Origin: Streptosporangiaceae bacterium
GTDB lineage: Bacteria; Actinomycetota; Actinomycetes; Streptosporangiales; Streptosporangiaceae
Direction of reading: 5' to 3'
DNA: 46,168 bases
Assembly: GCA_019239975.1 (NCBI GenBank)
Contig: JAFAZE010000171.1
Location: 1-46,168, forward strand
This document shows positions 38,792 to 46,168 of this stretch, in pieces; positions within the stretch are counted from its first letter, which is position 1, and each line of letters starts with the position of its first letter. A program made the translations under genes and the position numbers. Under the pieces are notes generated by a model that searched no databases, was not told the origin of the DNA, and saw nothing but the letters and a program-made list of their open reading frames with translations.

Positions 38792-39685
38792 TTACGCATT
38801 GGCGTGCCGCTGGGCAGCCGACCAATGCGCCTCCGCTGTTTCGAGTATGAGCTCCCGGGACGCCACCGGATCGAGCGACGCGTCGGCGAGCATCTGAAAT
38901 GCGATCCGGTGCAGGTACGTCTCCCGCTCCCCTTCCAGGGTGAAGCCGCTCTTCAGATGCTCGGTGCTGACCACGTCCTGCAGCATCGCATCACTGTCGG
39001 CCCCGAAGCCGAATATGACAAAGGACTCACCAAAGACCGTGTGCTGCGCGTCAAGGGGCAGAATCTGCAATGTCACATCTGGCCGGGCGGCCTCTTGCGC
39101 GAGACGCTGCAATTGCTCATACATCACCGGCTCATCGCCGATCCGGCGGTTCAGGACCGATTCATCGAGCACAATCGAGAGCTGCAGTCCTTCGCGATTC
39201 AGCACCTGCTGGCGGCGCATGCGCACCCTGACCAATCGCCCAACCATACCCGGCGCGATCGGCTCGACCCGGCTGTAGCTGCTGATTATATGCCTGGCAT
39301 AGGCTTCCGTTTGCAGCAGGCCAGGTACCACATCAACATGCCATATGGCGATGGAAGTCGCCTCGTGCTCGAGGCCGATGAACTGCTGATAATCCTCGGA
39401 AAGGCTATCGGTGAATTCTTCCCACCAGCCCTTCTGAGCCGCATCCTCGGCGAGCGCGAGAAGGAGCTCGCGGCGGCCCCCGGTGATCTGGTAGTAGTCG
39501 AGCAGCCGCTCTACCTCCCGCGGCCGCAAGCCCGTCCTCGCGCGCTCGTACCTGCTGATCTTGCTCGGCGACCATTTCAGGGCGGCGGCGACCGCGTCGC
39601 CGCTCTTGCCCTTGCTCTCCCTGATCCCGCGAAGTTCAGCGGCGAGCCGACGCCGCCGTACCGTGGGGCTTCCTGGCTCGATCAT
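38792..39685 (-). CDS. XRE-family regulator with DUF5753 domain
   Basis: The protein has 297 residues from the ATG at 39685, preceded by AGGAGG. The N-terminal helix-turn-helix (RLAAELRGIRESKGKSGDAV, ALKWSPSKISRYERARTGLR) is followed by DUF5753: WHVDVVPGLLQTEAYARHII, RVRMRRQQVL, LSIVLDESVLNRRIG, LQILPLDAQHTVFGESFVI and VSTEHLKSGF. These regulators are abundant in Streptomyces and relatives and bind DNA near their DUF397 partner genes. It probably controls itself and the downstream DUF397 gene. Confidence 0.94.
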   Translation of the reverse strand: MIEPGSPTVRRRRLAAELRGIRESKGKSGDAVAAALKWSPSKISRYERARTGLRPREVERLLDYYQITGGRRELLLALAEDAAQKGWWEEFTDSLSEDYQQFIGLEHEATSIAIWHVDVVPGLLQTEAYARHIISSYSRVEPIAPGMVGRLVRVRMRRQQVLNREGLQLSIVLDESVLNRRIGDEPVMYEQLQRLAQEAARPDVTLQILPLDAQHTVFGESFVIFGFGADSDAMLQDVVSTEHLKSGFTLEGERETYLHRIAFQMLADASLDPVASRELILETAEAHWSAAQRHANA

Positions 39686-40098
39686 CGGCGTCCTCCTCCC
39701 TCCGCGCCGCGCGGGCGGACTGGTGCGACGGTCACGCAGATTTCACCGCAACAATTGGTGAAACCCTTAATACAACGGTACCCGCGTTCCTGGCAACCGA
39801 GGCTGCCTCAACCCTCACCAATCCGAAAGAACCTGCTAACCGGCGGCCGCCAGTTCGTGGCCGTAGCGATCGCTGGCCTTCGCAACTCTTTCGGAGCTCC
39901 GGATCCCCCCTGGGATGCCGTTCGGCTTCCCGTGAGGGCACAACGACGGCCGGGCGGTCCCGGATTCCCCTGATCCGCCGGATGCCTGAGCGCCTGTCCG
40001 CCTTCGGCCGGGCCGGGCCGGTGAACGCCGAGTCGGCGCGCTGCCGTCCAGTCCGCAGAAGGAGGCGGGCGGCGCCCGCTCCGGCTCCGGCCCTGAGC

Positions 40099-40167
40099 GG
40101 CAGGCGGCACCGGCCATGGGCGGCAGGCGGCACCGGCCCTGGGTGGCAGGCGGCTCCGGCCATGGGC
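40099..40167. repeat. Three 23-bp tandem repeats
   Basis: Units at 40099, 40122 and 40145 share the pattern GGCAGGCGGC-CCGGCC-TGGG with one to three differences. No frame through them resembles a real protein. They are probably slippage products in a non-coding GC-rich stretch. Confidence 0.7.
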
Positions 40168-40402
40168 GCCCATCGTGCCGGCCATACGCGCTCATCGGCG
40201 GGAGGGGGAGGGCCAGCGGGGCCGACGGGAGACTCAGGGCCGCCGACATCGTGGTGCCCGGATGCATAGAGTGACCGTTGATACTGGACGTTCTGCCGAT
40301 TCTGAGAGTGGCTATCGCGGGGAACGCCCAGCGCTGCGACTGCTGAGTAGCTTTACGGCTTGAGGGGCAATCGTAATTAACGCGCCTGGAGTTACAAGTT
40401 TT

Positions 40403-40428
40403 GCCGGGGCCCGTGACCGGGCCCCGGC
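40403..40428 (-). terminator. Strong 11-bp hairpin after the small secreted-peptide gene
   Basis: GCCGGGGCCCG at 40403-40413 pairs perfectly with CGGGCCCCGGC at 40418-40428 around a TGAC loop. It lies about 115 bases past the stop of the minus-strand peptide gene and is the likely end of its transcript. No T-run follows on either strand, which is common for actinomycete terminators. Confidence 0.6.
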
Positions 40429-40542
40429 AGGGTCAGCCATGCTTTGCGCGACGAACATGCCGCGCTTGGCGGTAATCATACTCTCGGCCTGCCGCGGACT
40501 GGCTGAAATCAGCAGCAGAGCTTACCGGTAAGTGAGGTCGGG

Positions 40543-40695
40543 TCACCCGCCATAATGAACGTTGGGGCCCCCGAGAGGGGCCACCGCCACGGTCCCCTGC
40601 GTGGCGACCACGGGCACTGCCGAACCGGCGAGGATTGATCCGGCCGTGCTAAGTGCTAGGATAGCCGGAATGATGATGGTTCGCTTTATACGCAC
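40543..40695 (-). CDS. Small secreted peptide (50 residues)
   Basis: A GTG at 40695 with GGAGGA six bases upstream opens a 50-codon frame. The N-terminus is MRIKRT, a hydrophobic core IIIPAILALSTAGSILAGSA follows, and a short mature part of roughly 25 residues ends in GPNVHYGG. This is a textbook Sec signal peptide with charged start, core and A-x-A-like cleavage region. Actinomycete genomes often carry such tiny exported peptides; I know no function. The frame is shorter than usual gene-calling cut-offs. A strong hairpin follows downstream. The opposite-strand frame (40562-40795) has no protein character. Confidence 0.72.
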   Translation of the reverse strand: MRIKRTIIIPAILALSTAGSILAGSAVPVVATQGTVAVAPLGGPNVHYGG

Positions 40696-41023
40696 GATTC
40701 CTCCAGGGCATCTACCGAGGTCAGCAGCCAGCTACGCGGCCCCTTCGACACGCACGGCACGTCTGGTCTTATGGATCCATTACCGGCCGGATTGATCCAT
40801 ACACCCAGCGTAAATCACCCCATATGGTATTTTCAAATACTAAAATTCGTATTACACTTTGCCCATTCTCTTTATCTGCAATATGCATTGTCTCGAGCCA
40901 GGAAATTGTTACCGATCAGTGCGATGCAAGGTTCTCTGCAATTTGCACTGCAATAGGCAAAAAGAGGCGACCGGCGGCCCATGTAACGGCCTGGCGCCGA
41001 ATTAATGTCCGAAAAAGACCTGC
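40696..41023. other. AT-rich regulatory region upstream of the LAL gene
   Basis: No gene is visible. From about 40800 to 40960 the sequence is strikingly AT-rich for this genome. It contains the motif TGCAATATGCA at 40877-40887 and TGCAATTTGCA at 40937-40947 (60 bases apart), plus another TGCAA at 40949. The left part should hold the promoter of the minus-strand peptide gene. Confidence 0.5.
40937..40947 (+). promoter_or_regulatory. TGCAATTTGCA palindrome upstream of the LAL gene
   Basis: The motif is an odd palindrome with 5-base arms around a central T. Its centre is 118 bases from the LAL start codon. The same 11-mer, on the other strand, lies at 44529-44539 before the anti-sigma gene at nearly the same distance. 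It is probably the site of a shared regulator. Confidence 0.45.
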
Positions 41024-41062
41024 TTGTTCCGTATATGTTCTGGTAGTAGAGTTTGGGTTATG
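41024..41062 (+). promoter_or_regulatory. Promoter of the LAL gene, leaderless
   Basis: TTGTTC at 41024-41029 and TAGAGT at 41047-41052 are spaced 17 bases. The ATG at 41060 falls seven bases beyond the -10, where transcription should begin, and no Shine-Dalgarno exists. The mRNA is therefore expected to start at or within a base of the start codon. Confidence 0.6.
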
Positions 41063-43897
41063 CCCCCGTTGACGCCGGCCGGTGCCCTGGTCGGCCGCGA
41101 CAGCGAGATGGCGCTGTTGACCGGGCTTTTGAAGGCGGTGGCTCGGGGACACGGCAGTGCGGTGCTCGTCGAGGGCGAGCCGGGTATCGGCAAGTCCGCG
41201 CTGGTGCGGGCGGCTCTTACGGGGGCACCGGATGCCGGCTGCGAGGTGTTCTGGGGCGCCGGCGACGAGCTGGGTCAGGCTCTGCCGCTGCTACCGTTTC
41301 TCGACGGATTGCGGGTGCGAGAGCCCTCAACCAATCCCCGGCGGAACACGATCGTCCGGCTCTTGCGGGGTGAAATCGCCGCCGACCGCGGCGCGGACGT
41401 GCCAGCGGTGATCGCAGAGCAGTTGCTGGCGCTCGTCGCCGAGCAGTGCGCCGTACGGCCGACCGTCCTAGTCGTCGACGACCTGCAGTGGGCCGACGAG
41501 GCCAGCGTCACCCTGTGGGGGCGGCTGGCGAGGTCGGCGGGGCAGGTGCCGCTGCTGCTCATCGGCATGACGCGCCCGGTGCCGCAGCGTGATGACCTGC
41601 TGGCGCTGCGGCGAGTGGTGGACGACGCCGCCCGGCTCCAGCTCACCGGGCTCGCCGGGGTGGCGGTGGCCAACCTCGTTACGGCACTGGCCGGCGGCAG
41701 GCCCGAGGGCGAGCTGCTCCGGCTCGCCGATGGGGCGGCGGGCAACCCGCTATACGTCACCGAGCTGGTCGCGGCCCTGGCCCGCGGCTCAAATCTGAAC
41801 GTTACCGAGGCGGGAGCCGCCGAACTAGTGGGCGGTTCCGCCCCAAGCTCGCTGTCCGCAGCCATAGCCGATCGCCTGGGATTTGTTGCCGGGCCAGTAC
41901 GCGACGTATTGCGGGCGGCAGCACTGCTTGGTGTGGATTTCGCGGTTCCTGACCTGGCGACCGTGCTCGGCCGCAGCGTGCCGGACCTGATCCCGGCGGT
42001 TGACGAGGCGTGTGCCGTCGGTGTGCTGGCGGAGTCGAGAAATGGCCTCGGATTCCGGCATCCGCTGATCCGGGCGGCGCTGTACGACGAGATGCCCGCG
42101 GCGGTGCGCGCCGCGTGGCACCGCGATGCAGGGCGCGCCCTCGCCGAAGCCGGCGCGCCGCCGGACCGGGTTGCCCGGCAGATGCTGCGGGCGGTCGGCG
42201 AGCCGGACGACACGGCCCAGCCAATGGATGAGTGGATGCTGGACTGGCTGACTCGCACGGCGGATCTGCTCGTTGGCCAGGCGCCCGGCGTCGCGGCGGA
42301 ACTCCTCAAACGGGCAGCCGCCAGTTCCCCCGCTGGCTCGGCGCAGCACGGCTGGCTGGCAAGCCGACTCGCCGACGCCCTCTACCGCACCGGCGACAGG
42401 GCACAGGCCGAGCGGGTCGCGAACCGCGCGCTGGAATATGCCACCGAGCCCGACCTGGTCGTGGACCTACACTGGACACTGGCCCAGTGCCGCATGCTGG
42501 CGGGCTTGTTCGATGAGTGCCTCGCAACGCTCGACCAGGCTCTGGCTTCTCCCGGAATCTCGGCCCGGCAGCGAGCCAGGCTGCTTGTGCTCGCCGCACG
42601 AACGCGCCACTACAGCGGCGAGCTGGAAAAGGCCGGCCGGGTCGCCACCGGTGCGCTCGCGGCGGCGTCGGAAGCCGACGACAACTGGGTAATGGGCTGG
42701 GCACTGCACGTGCTGGCGCTGGTGACCTCGGAGCGGGGAGGTATGGCCGACGCGCTGCCGCTGTACGACCGGGCACTGGCCGTGACCGAGGCCGACCCGG
42801 CGCTGACGGATCTGCGGCTGCTGCTGCAGATCAATAAGGCTGTCACTCTGGGCAATCTCGATCAGTATGACGAGGCGCTGGCCGCGGCCGGACAAGCACG
42901 GCAGCTAGCGGACCAGGTAGGGACGACGATGCGGCTGACTCAGGCGCACGGCGCCCTGGGCCAGTTGCTCTTCCAGAAAGGCTGTTGGGACGACGCCCTC
43001 GCTGAGGTGGAGATTCTGCCTGAGGACCTGAAGGAACCCGTCGCTGCCTGCTGCGATCTCGGCATCGCCGCCGTGATCAGCTTCCATCGCGGCGAGGTCG
43101 ACGCCGCGCGCCGCCACCTTGCCGCTGCCGTTCCGCACGCCGAACGGATCGAGCACCGGCTCATTCCTCCGCTGGCACTCGCCCGCAGCCTGGACCGCGA
43201 GCATGAAGGCGCGCTGCCGGAGGCGCTGGCCGCGCTGACGGAGGCGTTCGGCGGCAACACGGAAGAAGTCGAGGAGATTGAGGACCTGTTCGTCGATGCT
43301 GTGCGCCTCGCCACGAAGACCGGCAACCTGGGCACGGCGGAAGCCGTCGCGGGCCAGGCCGCCGGGCTCGCCGCCGAATCGAAGATCCCGCACCGGCAGG
43401 CGAACGCGCTGTACTGCCGCGGTCTTCTGGAGCATGACGCTCCCCTGCTGCTCGCGGCCGCTGATCGTTATGACGACGCCAGCAGGCCGCTGCTGAGGGC
43501 GAAGGCGCTGGAGGCGGCCGCCGCGGAGTTCGTCGACGCAGACGACCGCGGCGAGGCGCGGGCCGCTTTCACCCGCGCCGTGGAGGTCTACACCTCGCTC
43601 GGCGCCGCCGCGGACGTCGCCCGGCTGCAGGCCACGTTCCGCGCCCACGGCATCCGGCGCGGGCCGCATTCCAAGCACCGGCGCGCACACAGCGGCTGGG
43701 ACAGCCTCACGCCCACCGAGGTAAAGATCGCCGCGTTCGTGGAGGAGGGGCTGTCCAATCCCGAAATCGCGGCCCGGCTGCTGCTGTCCCGCCGGACCAT
43801 CGCAACGCACGTCTCGCACATCCTGAAGAAGCTCGGCGTCCATTCACGGACAGACATCGCCCGGGAATCCGCCCTGCGCAGCATCTCGCCCCGGTAA
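41060..43897 (+). CDS. LAL-type LuxR family regulator (large ATPase)
   Basis: The protein has 945 residues from the ATG at 41060. An AAA/STAND ATPase module holds LVGRDSEMALL, Walker A GEPGIGKS at 39-46 and Walker B VLVVDDLQWADE. A long helical middle region of TPR-like repeats follows (for example LPLYDRALAVTEADPALTD, DEALAAAGQARQLADQVG). The C-terminal LuxR helix-turn-helix reads LTPTEVKIAAFVEEGLSNPE then IAARLLLSRRTIATHVSHIL. LAL proteins are ATP-dependent activators, often of sugar use or secondary metabolism (MalT-like). It stands alone and is convergent with the anti-sigma gene. A frame extension to 41024 exists but is not supported by a ribosome site. Confidence 0.93.
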   Translation: MPPLTPAGALVGRDSEMALLTGLLKAVARGHGSAVLVEGEPGIGKSALVRAALTGAPDAGCEVFWGAGDELGQALPLLPFLDGLRVREPSTNPRRNTIVRLLRGEIAADRGADVPAVIAEQLLALVAEQCAVRPTVLVVDDLQWADEASVTLWGRLARSAGQVPLLLIGMTRPVPQRDDLLALRRVVDDAARLQLTGLAGVAVANLVTALAGGRPEGELLRLADGAAGNPLYVTELVAALARGSNLNVTEAGAAELVGGSAPSSLSAAIADRLGFVAGPVRDVLRAAALLGVDFAVPDLATVLGRSVPDLIPAVDEACAVGVLAESRNGLGFRHPLIRAALYDEMPAAVRAAWHRDAGRALAEAGAPPDRVARQMLRAVGEPDDTAQPMDEWMLDWLTRTADLLVGQAPGVAAELLKRAAASSPAGSAQHGWLASRLADALYRTGDRAQAERVANRALEYATEPDLVVDLHWTLAQCRMLAGLFDECLATLDQALASPGISARQRARLLVLAARTRHYSGELEKAGRVATGALAAASEADDNWVMGWALHVLALVTSERGGMADALPLYDRALAVTEADPALTDLRLLLQINKAVTLGNLDQYDEALAAAGQARQLADQVGTTMRLTQAHGALGQLLFQKGCWDDALAEVEILPEDLKEPVAACCDLGIAAVISFHRGEVDAARRHLAAAVPHAERIEHRLIPPLALARSLDREHEGALPEALAALTEAFGGNTEEVEEIEDLFVDAVRLATKTGNLGTAEAVAGQAAGLAAESKIPHRQANALYCRGLLEHDAPLLLAAADRYDDASRPLLRAKALEAAAAEFVDADDRGEARAAFTRAVEVYTSLGAAADVARLQATFRAHGIRRGPHSKHRRAHSGWDSLTPTEVKIAAFVEEGLSNPEIAARLLLSRRTIATHVSHILKKLGVHSRTDIARESALRSISPR

Positions 43898-43930
43898 GCG
43901 TTCGCGCCCCGGCAACCGAATGGGGCAAGC

Positions 43931-43970
43931 GGGGACCGTGAGCCGGCGGGGGCCACGGCTCACAGTCCCC
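43931..43970. terminator. Bidirectional terminator hairpin
   Basis: GGGGACCGTGAGCCG at 43931-43945 pairs with CGGCTCACAGTCCCC at 43956-43970 with one mismatch and a 10-base loop. It lies between the convergent LAL and anti-sigma genes and overlaps the last codons of the latter. Confidence 0.65.
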
Positions 43971-44421
43971 ACGTCTGAACCTCCCGGGGGCCGCGTTCGC
44001 CGTCCTCGGCGGAGCCGGGCTCGAACGCGAGCGTGAAGTACACGGCCTTGCCCGCGGGAGTGCGGTAGAAGCCCCACTCGGCCGACAGGGTGGCGACCAG
44101 CATCAGGCCCCGCCCGGCCTCCGCATCGGCCGGCGCGTCCACCAGAACCGGCAGGGAGCACCCCGTGTCGTATACGTCGACGCGCAGCTGACCGCCGGAG
44201 CAGTTGATGGTCAGCGTTGCCTCACCTGGCTCGTGCCTGATGGCGTTGGTCACCAGCTCGCTGGTGAGCAGCACCGCGACGTCCAGGTCGACGGGGACAT
44301 CCCAGGCGCGGATGGCCGCCCGGACCTGGCCGCGTGCTTCGGCCGCCGCGGCTGGCCCCGTGGCCAGCCGGACACGGCACTGCTGCAGCTCGGCGGAACG
44401 GGTCGGCACCATCACGTTCAT
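43960..44421 (-). CDS. HATPase_c_2 anti-sigma factor/serine kinase-like protein
   Basis: The protein has 153 residues from the ATG at 44421, with AAGGA six bases upstream. It is a single GHKL ATPase domain of the RsbW/SpoIIAB type: ARGQVRAAIRAWDV, LLTSELVTNAIRHEPG with the N-box Asn59, LRVDVYDTGCSLPVLV and AGRGLMLVATLSAEWGFY. Such proteins bind a sigma factor or phosphorylate a STAS antagonist; many actinomycete copies are orphan. The STAS protein at 11163 is the only candidate partner in the window. The upstream region holds a TGCAATTTGCA motif and an adjacent GCACGA/TCGTGC hairpin. Confidence 0.92.
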   Translation of the reverse strand: MNVMVPTRSAELQQCRVRLATGPAAAAEARGQVRAAIRAWDVPVDLDVAVLLTSELVTNAIRHEPGEATLTINCSGGQLRVDVYDTGCSLPVLVDAPADAEAGRGLMLVATLSAEWGFYRTPAGKAVYFTLAFEPGSAEDGERGPREVQTWGL

Positions 44422-44510
44422 CGGATTCCTTAACAGCGGGTTGGAGCTGATCCGGGAGAACGCTGATCACTCTCCGCGGCTGCCACCGGGGACGAGGTGC
44501 TCCTTACCGG

Positions 44511-44539
44511 TTGCACGACAAATCGTGCTGCAAATTGCA
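44511..44539 (-). promoter_or_regulatory. TGCAATTTGCA site and adjoining inverted repeat before the anti-sigma gene
   Basis: On the minus strand TGCAATTTGCA spans 44539-44529, its centre 113 bases from the start codon. Beside it GCACGA (44513-44518) and TCGTGC (44523-44528) form a perfect 6-base inverted repeat, flanked by TTGCA and TGCAA. The arrangement suggests a multi-site operator shared with the LAL promoter region. Confidence 0.45.
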
Positions 44540-44685
44540 GTGAGAGACATCGGTCAGCTGACCGATTTTGGAACCCCGCCAAGGATCCGCAGGTAGGGCG
44601 TCCGGCGTCACCGCATGCGGCGCGCGCGGCCGCCGCACCCCACGGGTACCGGGCGGCTGACAAAGCCCCCGAAGCCCGTGTCACA

Positions 44686-45699
44686 TCATAGGAGATGCGA
44701 ATATTCGGCGAGGATGGAATCCTTGCTGTTCTCGTCCAGAAACGACGCTCGCACAGCGTTGGAGGCCAGCGCCGTGAGCTCGGCGGGCGACAGCCCGAGT
44801 ACGGTGGCCGCCACCAGGTACTCGTTGCTCAGCGACGTTCCGAACATCGGCGGGTCATCACTGTTCAGGGTGACCAGCAGCCCTTCGGCCAGCATCCGGG
44901 GCAGCGGGTGGTCCGCGAGCGCCGCCACCTGGCGGGTGCGGACGTTCGAGGTCGGGCACACGTCAAGCGGCAGCTGAGTCTCCCGCAGGTACGTCACCAG
45001 GCGAGGGTCGGCGAGGCAGTTGAGGCCGTGGCCGATTCGCTCAGCGTGCAGCCGCCCGATCGCCTCCCAGATCGTCTCGGGCCCGGTCGTCTCCCCGGCG
45101 TGCGGGACGCAGTGCAGGCCCGCGGCGGCCGCCGCGCCGAAGACGTCCCTGATGATGTCCAGGTACGGGGCCCGCGCGCCCTCGATGCCGCCTATCCCGA
45201 AGCCGGTCAGCGCCCGCGGTGGATCGGACAGCGCGTGCTCGAGCGTCGCCATCGCGTCCACGTCGGCGGTATGCCCGGGGAAGTCGAAGATGTAGCCGAT
45301 CCGGACGCCGTGTTCCGCCAGCGCGTCCTGGGCGCCGATGTCCAGCGCCTCGGTGATGACGGCGGGCGGCATTCCGTTTCGGCGGAAGGGGTAGGGCGAG
45401 ACCTGCACCTCCGCGTACCTGACATTCTGTGCCGCGAGGTCGCGGCCGATGCCGCGCACCAGGTCCGCCACGTCCTCCGGCTCGGTCACCAGCAAGCTGA
45501 CCATCGTGTACACGTCGATGAAGTGCGGGAAGTCACGGAACGTGTAGAACTCGCGCAACGCCTCTTCGGTACGCGGCACCGGGCTGCCGGGATGCCGCCG
45601 CGCCAGCTTCAATACGGTCGGCACCGACGCTGAACCGACCAAATGAACGTGAAGTTCCACCTTCGGCAGTGTGGCGATAAACGACTCAATCCCTTCCAT
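44686..45699 (-). CDS. Adenosine deaminase family protein
   Basis: The protein has 337 residues from the ATG at 45699 (weak GGCGG upstream). The metal-dependent deaminase motifs are present: KVELHVHLVGS with His17 and His19, VPHAGETTGPETI, RIGHGLNCL, LDVCPTSNV and VTLNSDDPPMFGT with the zinc-binding Asp. Adenosine deaminases convert adenosine to inosine. The V in HLVGS replaces the usual D or E, which also occurs in adenine- or aminofutalosine-type deaminases, so the purine substrate is not certain. The upstream frame extends to 45981 but consists of Pro/Arg-rich repeat translation and is not coding. Confidence 0.9.
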   Translation of the reverse strand: MEGIESFIATLPKVELHVHLVGSASVPTVLKLARRHPGSPVPRTEEALREFYTFRDFPHFIDVYTMVSLLVTEPEDVADLVRGIGRDLAAQNVRYAEVQVSPYPFRRNGMPPAVITEALDIGAQDALAEHGVRIGYIFDFPGHTADVDAMATLEHALSDPPRALTGFGIGGIEGARAPYLDIIRDVFGAAAAAGLHCVPHAGETTGPETIWEAIGRLHAERIGHGLNCLADPRLVTYLRETQLPLDVCPTSNVRTRQVAALADHPLPRMLAEGLLVTLNSDDPPMFGTSLSNEYLVAATVLGLSPAELTALASNAVRASFLDENSKDSILAEYSHLL

Positions 45700-46168
45700 A
45701 CCGCCAACGCTAACAGCATAGACAGGTGTATCTAGGATTTTTAACAAAGAAATGTAAGTTGAGCCGTGTCGTCGACGGCTGCCGGGCCTCTGCGCCGCAG
45801 GCCGAGTGGCCGGGTGACGTGAGCGAGGTGGCGGGGAGTGTTGTGAGCAGGGTGGCGGGAAATCGTGAGCGAGGTGGCGGGGAATCGTGAGCGAGGTGGC
45901 GGGGAGTGTTGTGAGCAGGGTTGCGGGGCGGCGCGGGCGGGGGTGCCGGGCTGGGCCGGCCGCGGCACCCGGGGGCGGCACCCGGGGGCGGCACGATGGA
46001 AATCTGAGCCGGTTATAACCGGCTCAGATTTCCATCGTTGCGGCGACGGCCGGGGGTTGCGGGGACGGCCGAGGTTGCGGGGTGGCGCGGGGATGCGGGG
46101 CTGGGGTGGCGGGGCTGAGGTGGCGGGCTGAAGGGGCGGGGTGGGGCGGGATAGGGGGCTGGGTGGGG
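45700..46168. repeat. G-rich repeat region at the right edge
   Basis: No gene is supported in these 469 bases. Units of 22 or 24 bases built on GTGAGCGAGGTGGCGGGG lie head to tail at 45819, 45843, 45865, 45887 and 45911, in the order A-B-C-A-B. A palindrome follows at 45993-46038. From 46040 to the end, GGGG-containing words (GGTGGCGGGGCTG and similar) recur on the plus strand, a strong G skew able to form quadruplexes. Confidence 0.7.
45993..46038. terminator. 46-bp perfect palindrome
   Basis: The 23 bases at 45993-46015, beginning ACGATGGAAATC and ending GCCGGTTA, are followed without gap by their exact reverse complement to 46038. As RNA this folds to a long hairpin with AAAT/ATTT ends on either strand, so a bidirectional terminator is the simplest reading. 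It lies upstream of the deaminase gene and may close a gene beyond the window. Confidence 0.6.

Larger units (their letters stand above)
39686..40542. other. Long intergenic region upstream of the XRE gene
   Basis: These 857 bases hold no gene I can support. The minus-strand frames (for example 39732-40163) are Arg/Pro-rich shadows. Inside are three 23-base tandem repeats (40099-40167) and a strong hairpin (40403-40428). Promoter elements of the XRE gene should lie near 39700-39780, where the base composition falls. Confidence 0.45.

Noticed and set aside
39732..40163. Minus-strand frame of 143 residues upstream of the XRE gene
   Set aside because: The product is built from tandem-repeat translation and Arg/Pro-rich text; no ribosome site or family match is evident.
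40562..40795. Plus-strand frame opposite the small secreted peptide
   Set aside because: The minus-strand frame has a ribosome site and a textbook signal peptide; the plus frame has neither.
40800..40960. AT-rich stretch as a possible prophage or integration site
   Set aside because: No integrase, tRNA gene or direct repeat pair lies nearby; regulatory motifs explain the low GC content better.
45819..45928. Possible CRISPR array
   Set aside because: The units are directly adjacent without unique spacers and no cas gene is in view.

Overview
The window is about 46 kb of very GC-rich, densely coding DNA. It carries marker families of filamentous actinomycetes: a conservon-type histidine kinase with a roadblock partner, an XRE/DUF5753 regulator with a DUF397 partner, a LAL-type LuxR regulator, an HATPase_c_2 anti-sigma protein and a STAS protein, with many GTG/TTG starts and leaderless-looking promoters. 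A soil actinomycete chromosome (Streptosporangiales, Catenulisporales or Streptomycetales type) fits. The genus cannot be fixed from the sequence alone.

Layout. 1-126: the start of an MFS transporter that runs out of the window. 465-3162 (minus): a phenylacetate-CoA-ligase-like enzyme overlapping a DpgC-like cofactor-free dioxygenase. 3384-5713: a short-chain dehydrogenase and an orphan branched-chain-amino-acid-type binding lipoprotein. 5966-11513: a cut-down conservon (only the kinase and roadblock genes), a one-piece ECF sigma/anti-sigma/transmembrane/Ig-like fusion, and a STAS protein.

11588-22534 is the most interesting block. It holds a secreted GH114 (polygalactosaminidase-type) protein, a GH4 alpha-galactosidase-type enzyme, a three-gene ABC sugar importer without ATPase, an AgaS-type SIS isomerase/deaminase, a tagatose-6-phosphate-kinase-like enzyme, a KbaY/GatY-type aldolase, an AgaR/DeoR-type repressor and a second PfkB kinase. 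I read it as a complete route for eating a galactosamine/galactose polymer (fungal galactosaminogalactan or a similar exopolysaccharide): cleave outside, import, phosphorylate, deaminate to tagatose-6-P, then phosphorylate and split.

22746-29195: a GH25 lysozyme, a secreted BNR-repeat protein, a CGNR-type regulator with a cut C-terminus, then an accessory patch of lower coding quality. In this patch two paralogous unknown proteins and one unrelated unknown protein each end in an ATGA overlap with a decayed copy of the same short 5' gene sequence. It looks like an eroded tandem array, possibly of immunity-type genes. A 5'-truncated methyltransferase pseudogene follows.

29473-37848 is an arabinan utilisation locus: LacI regulator, GH51 arabinofuranosidase, complete ABC importer with its own MsmX/MsiK-type ATPase, and a secreted GH43 arabinanase. 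Near-identical operators lie in front of the LacI gene and the GH43 gene.

38180-45699: DUF397 plus XRE pair, a 50-residue secreted peptide too short for routine gene calling, a leaderless LAL regulator convergent with an HATPase anti-sigma gene (both preceded by the same TGCAATTTGCA motif at about the same distance), and an adenosine deaminase. The right edge holds G-rich tandem repeats and a 46-bp perfect palindrome.

No rRNA, tRNA, CRISPR array or intact insertion sequence was seen. All functions are read from sequence motifs and gene context; none was tested by database search.
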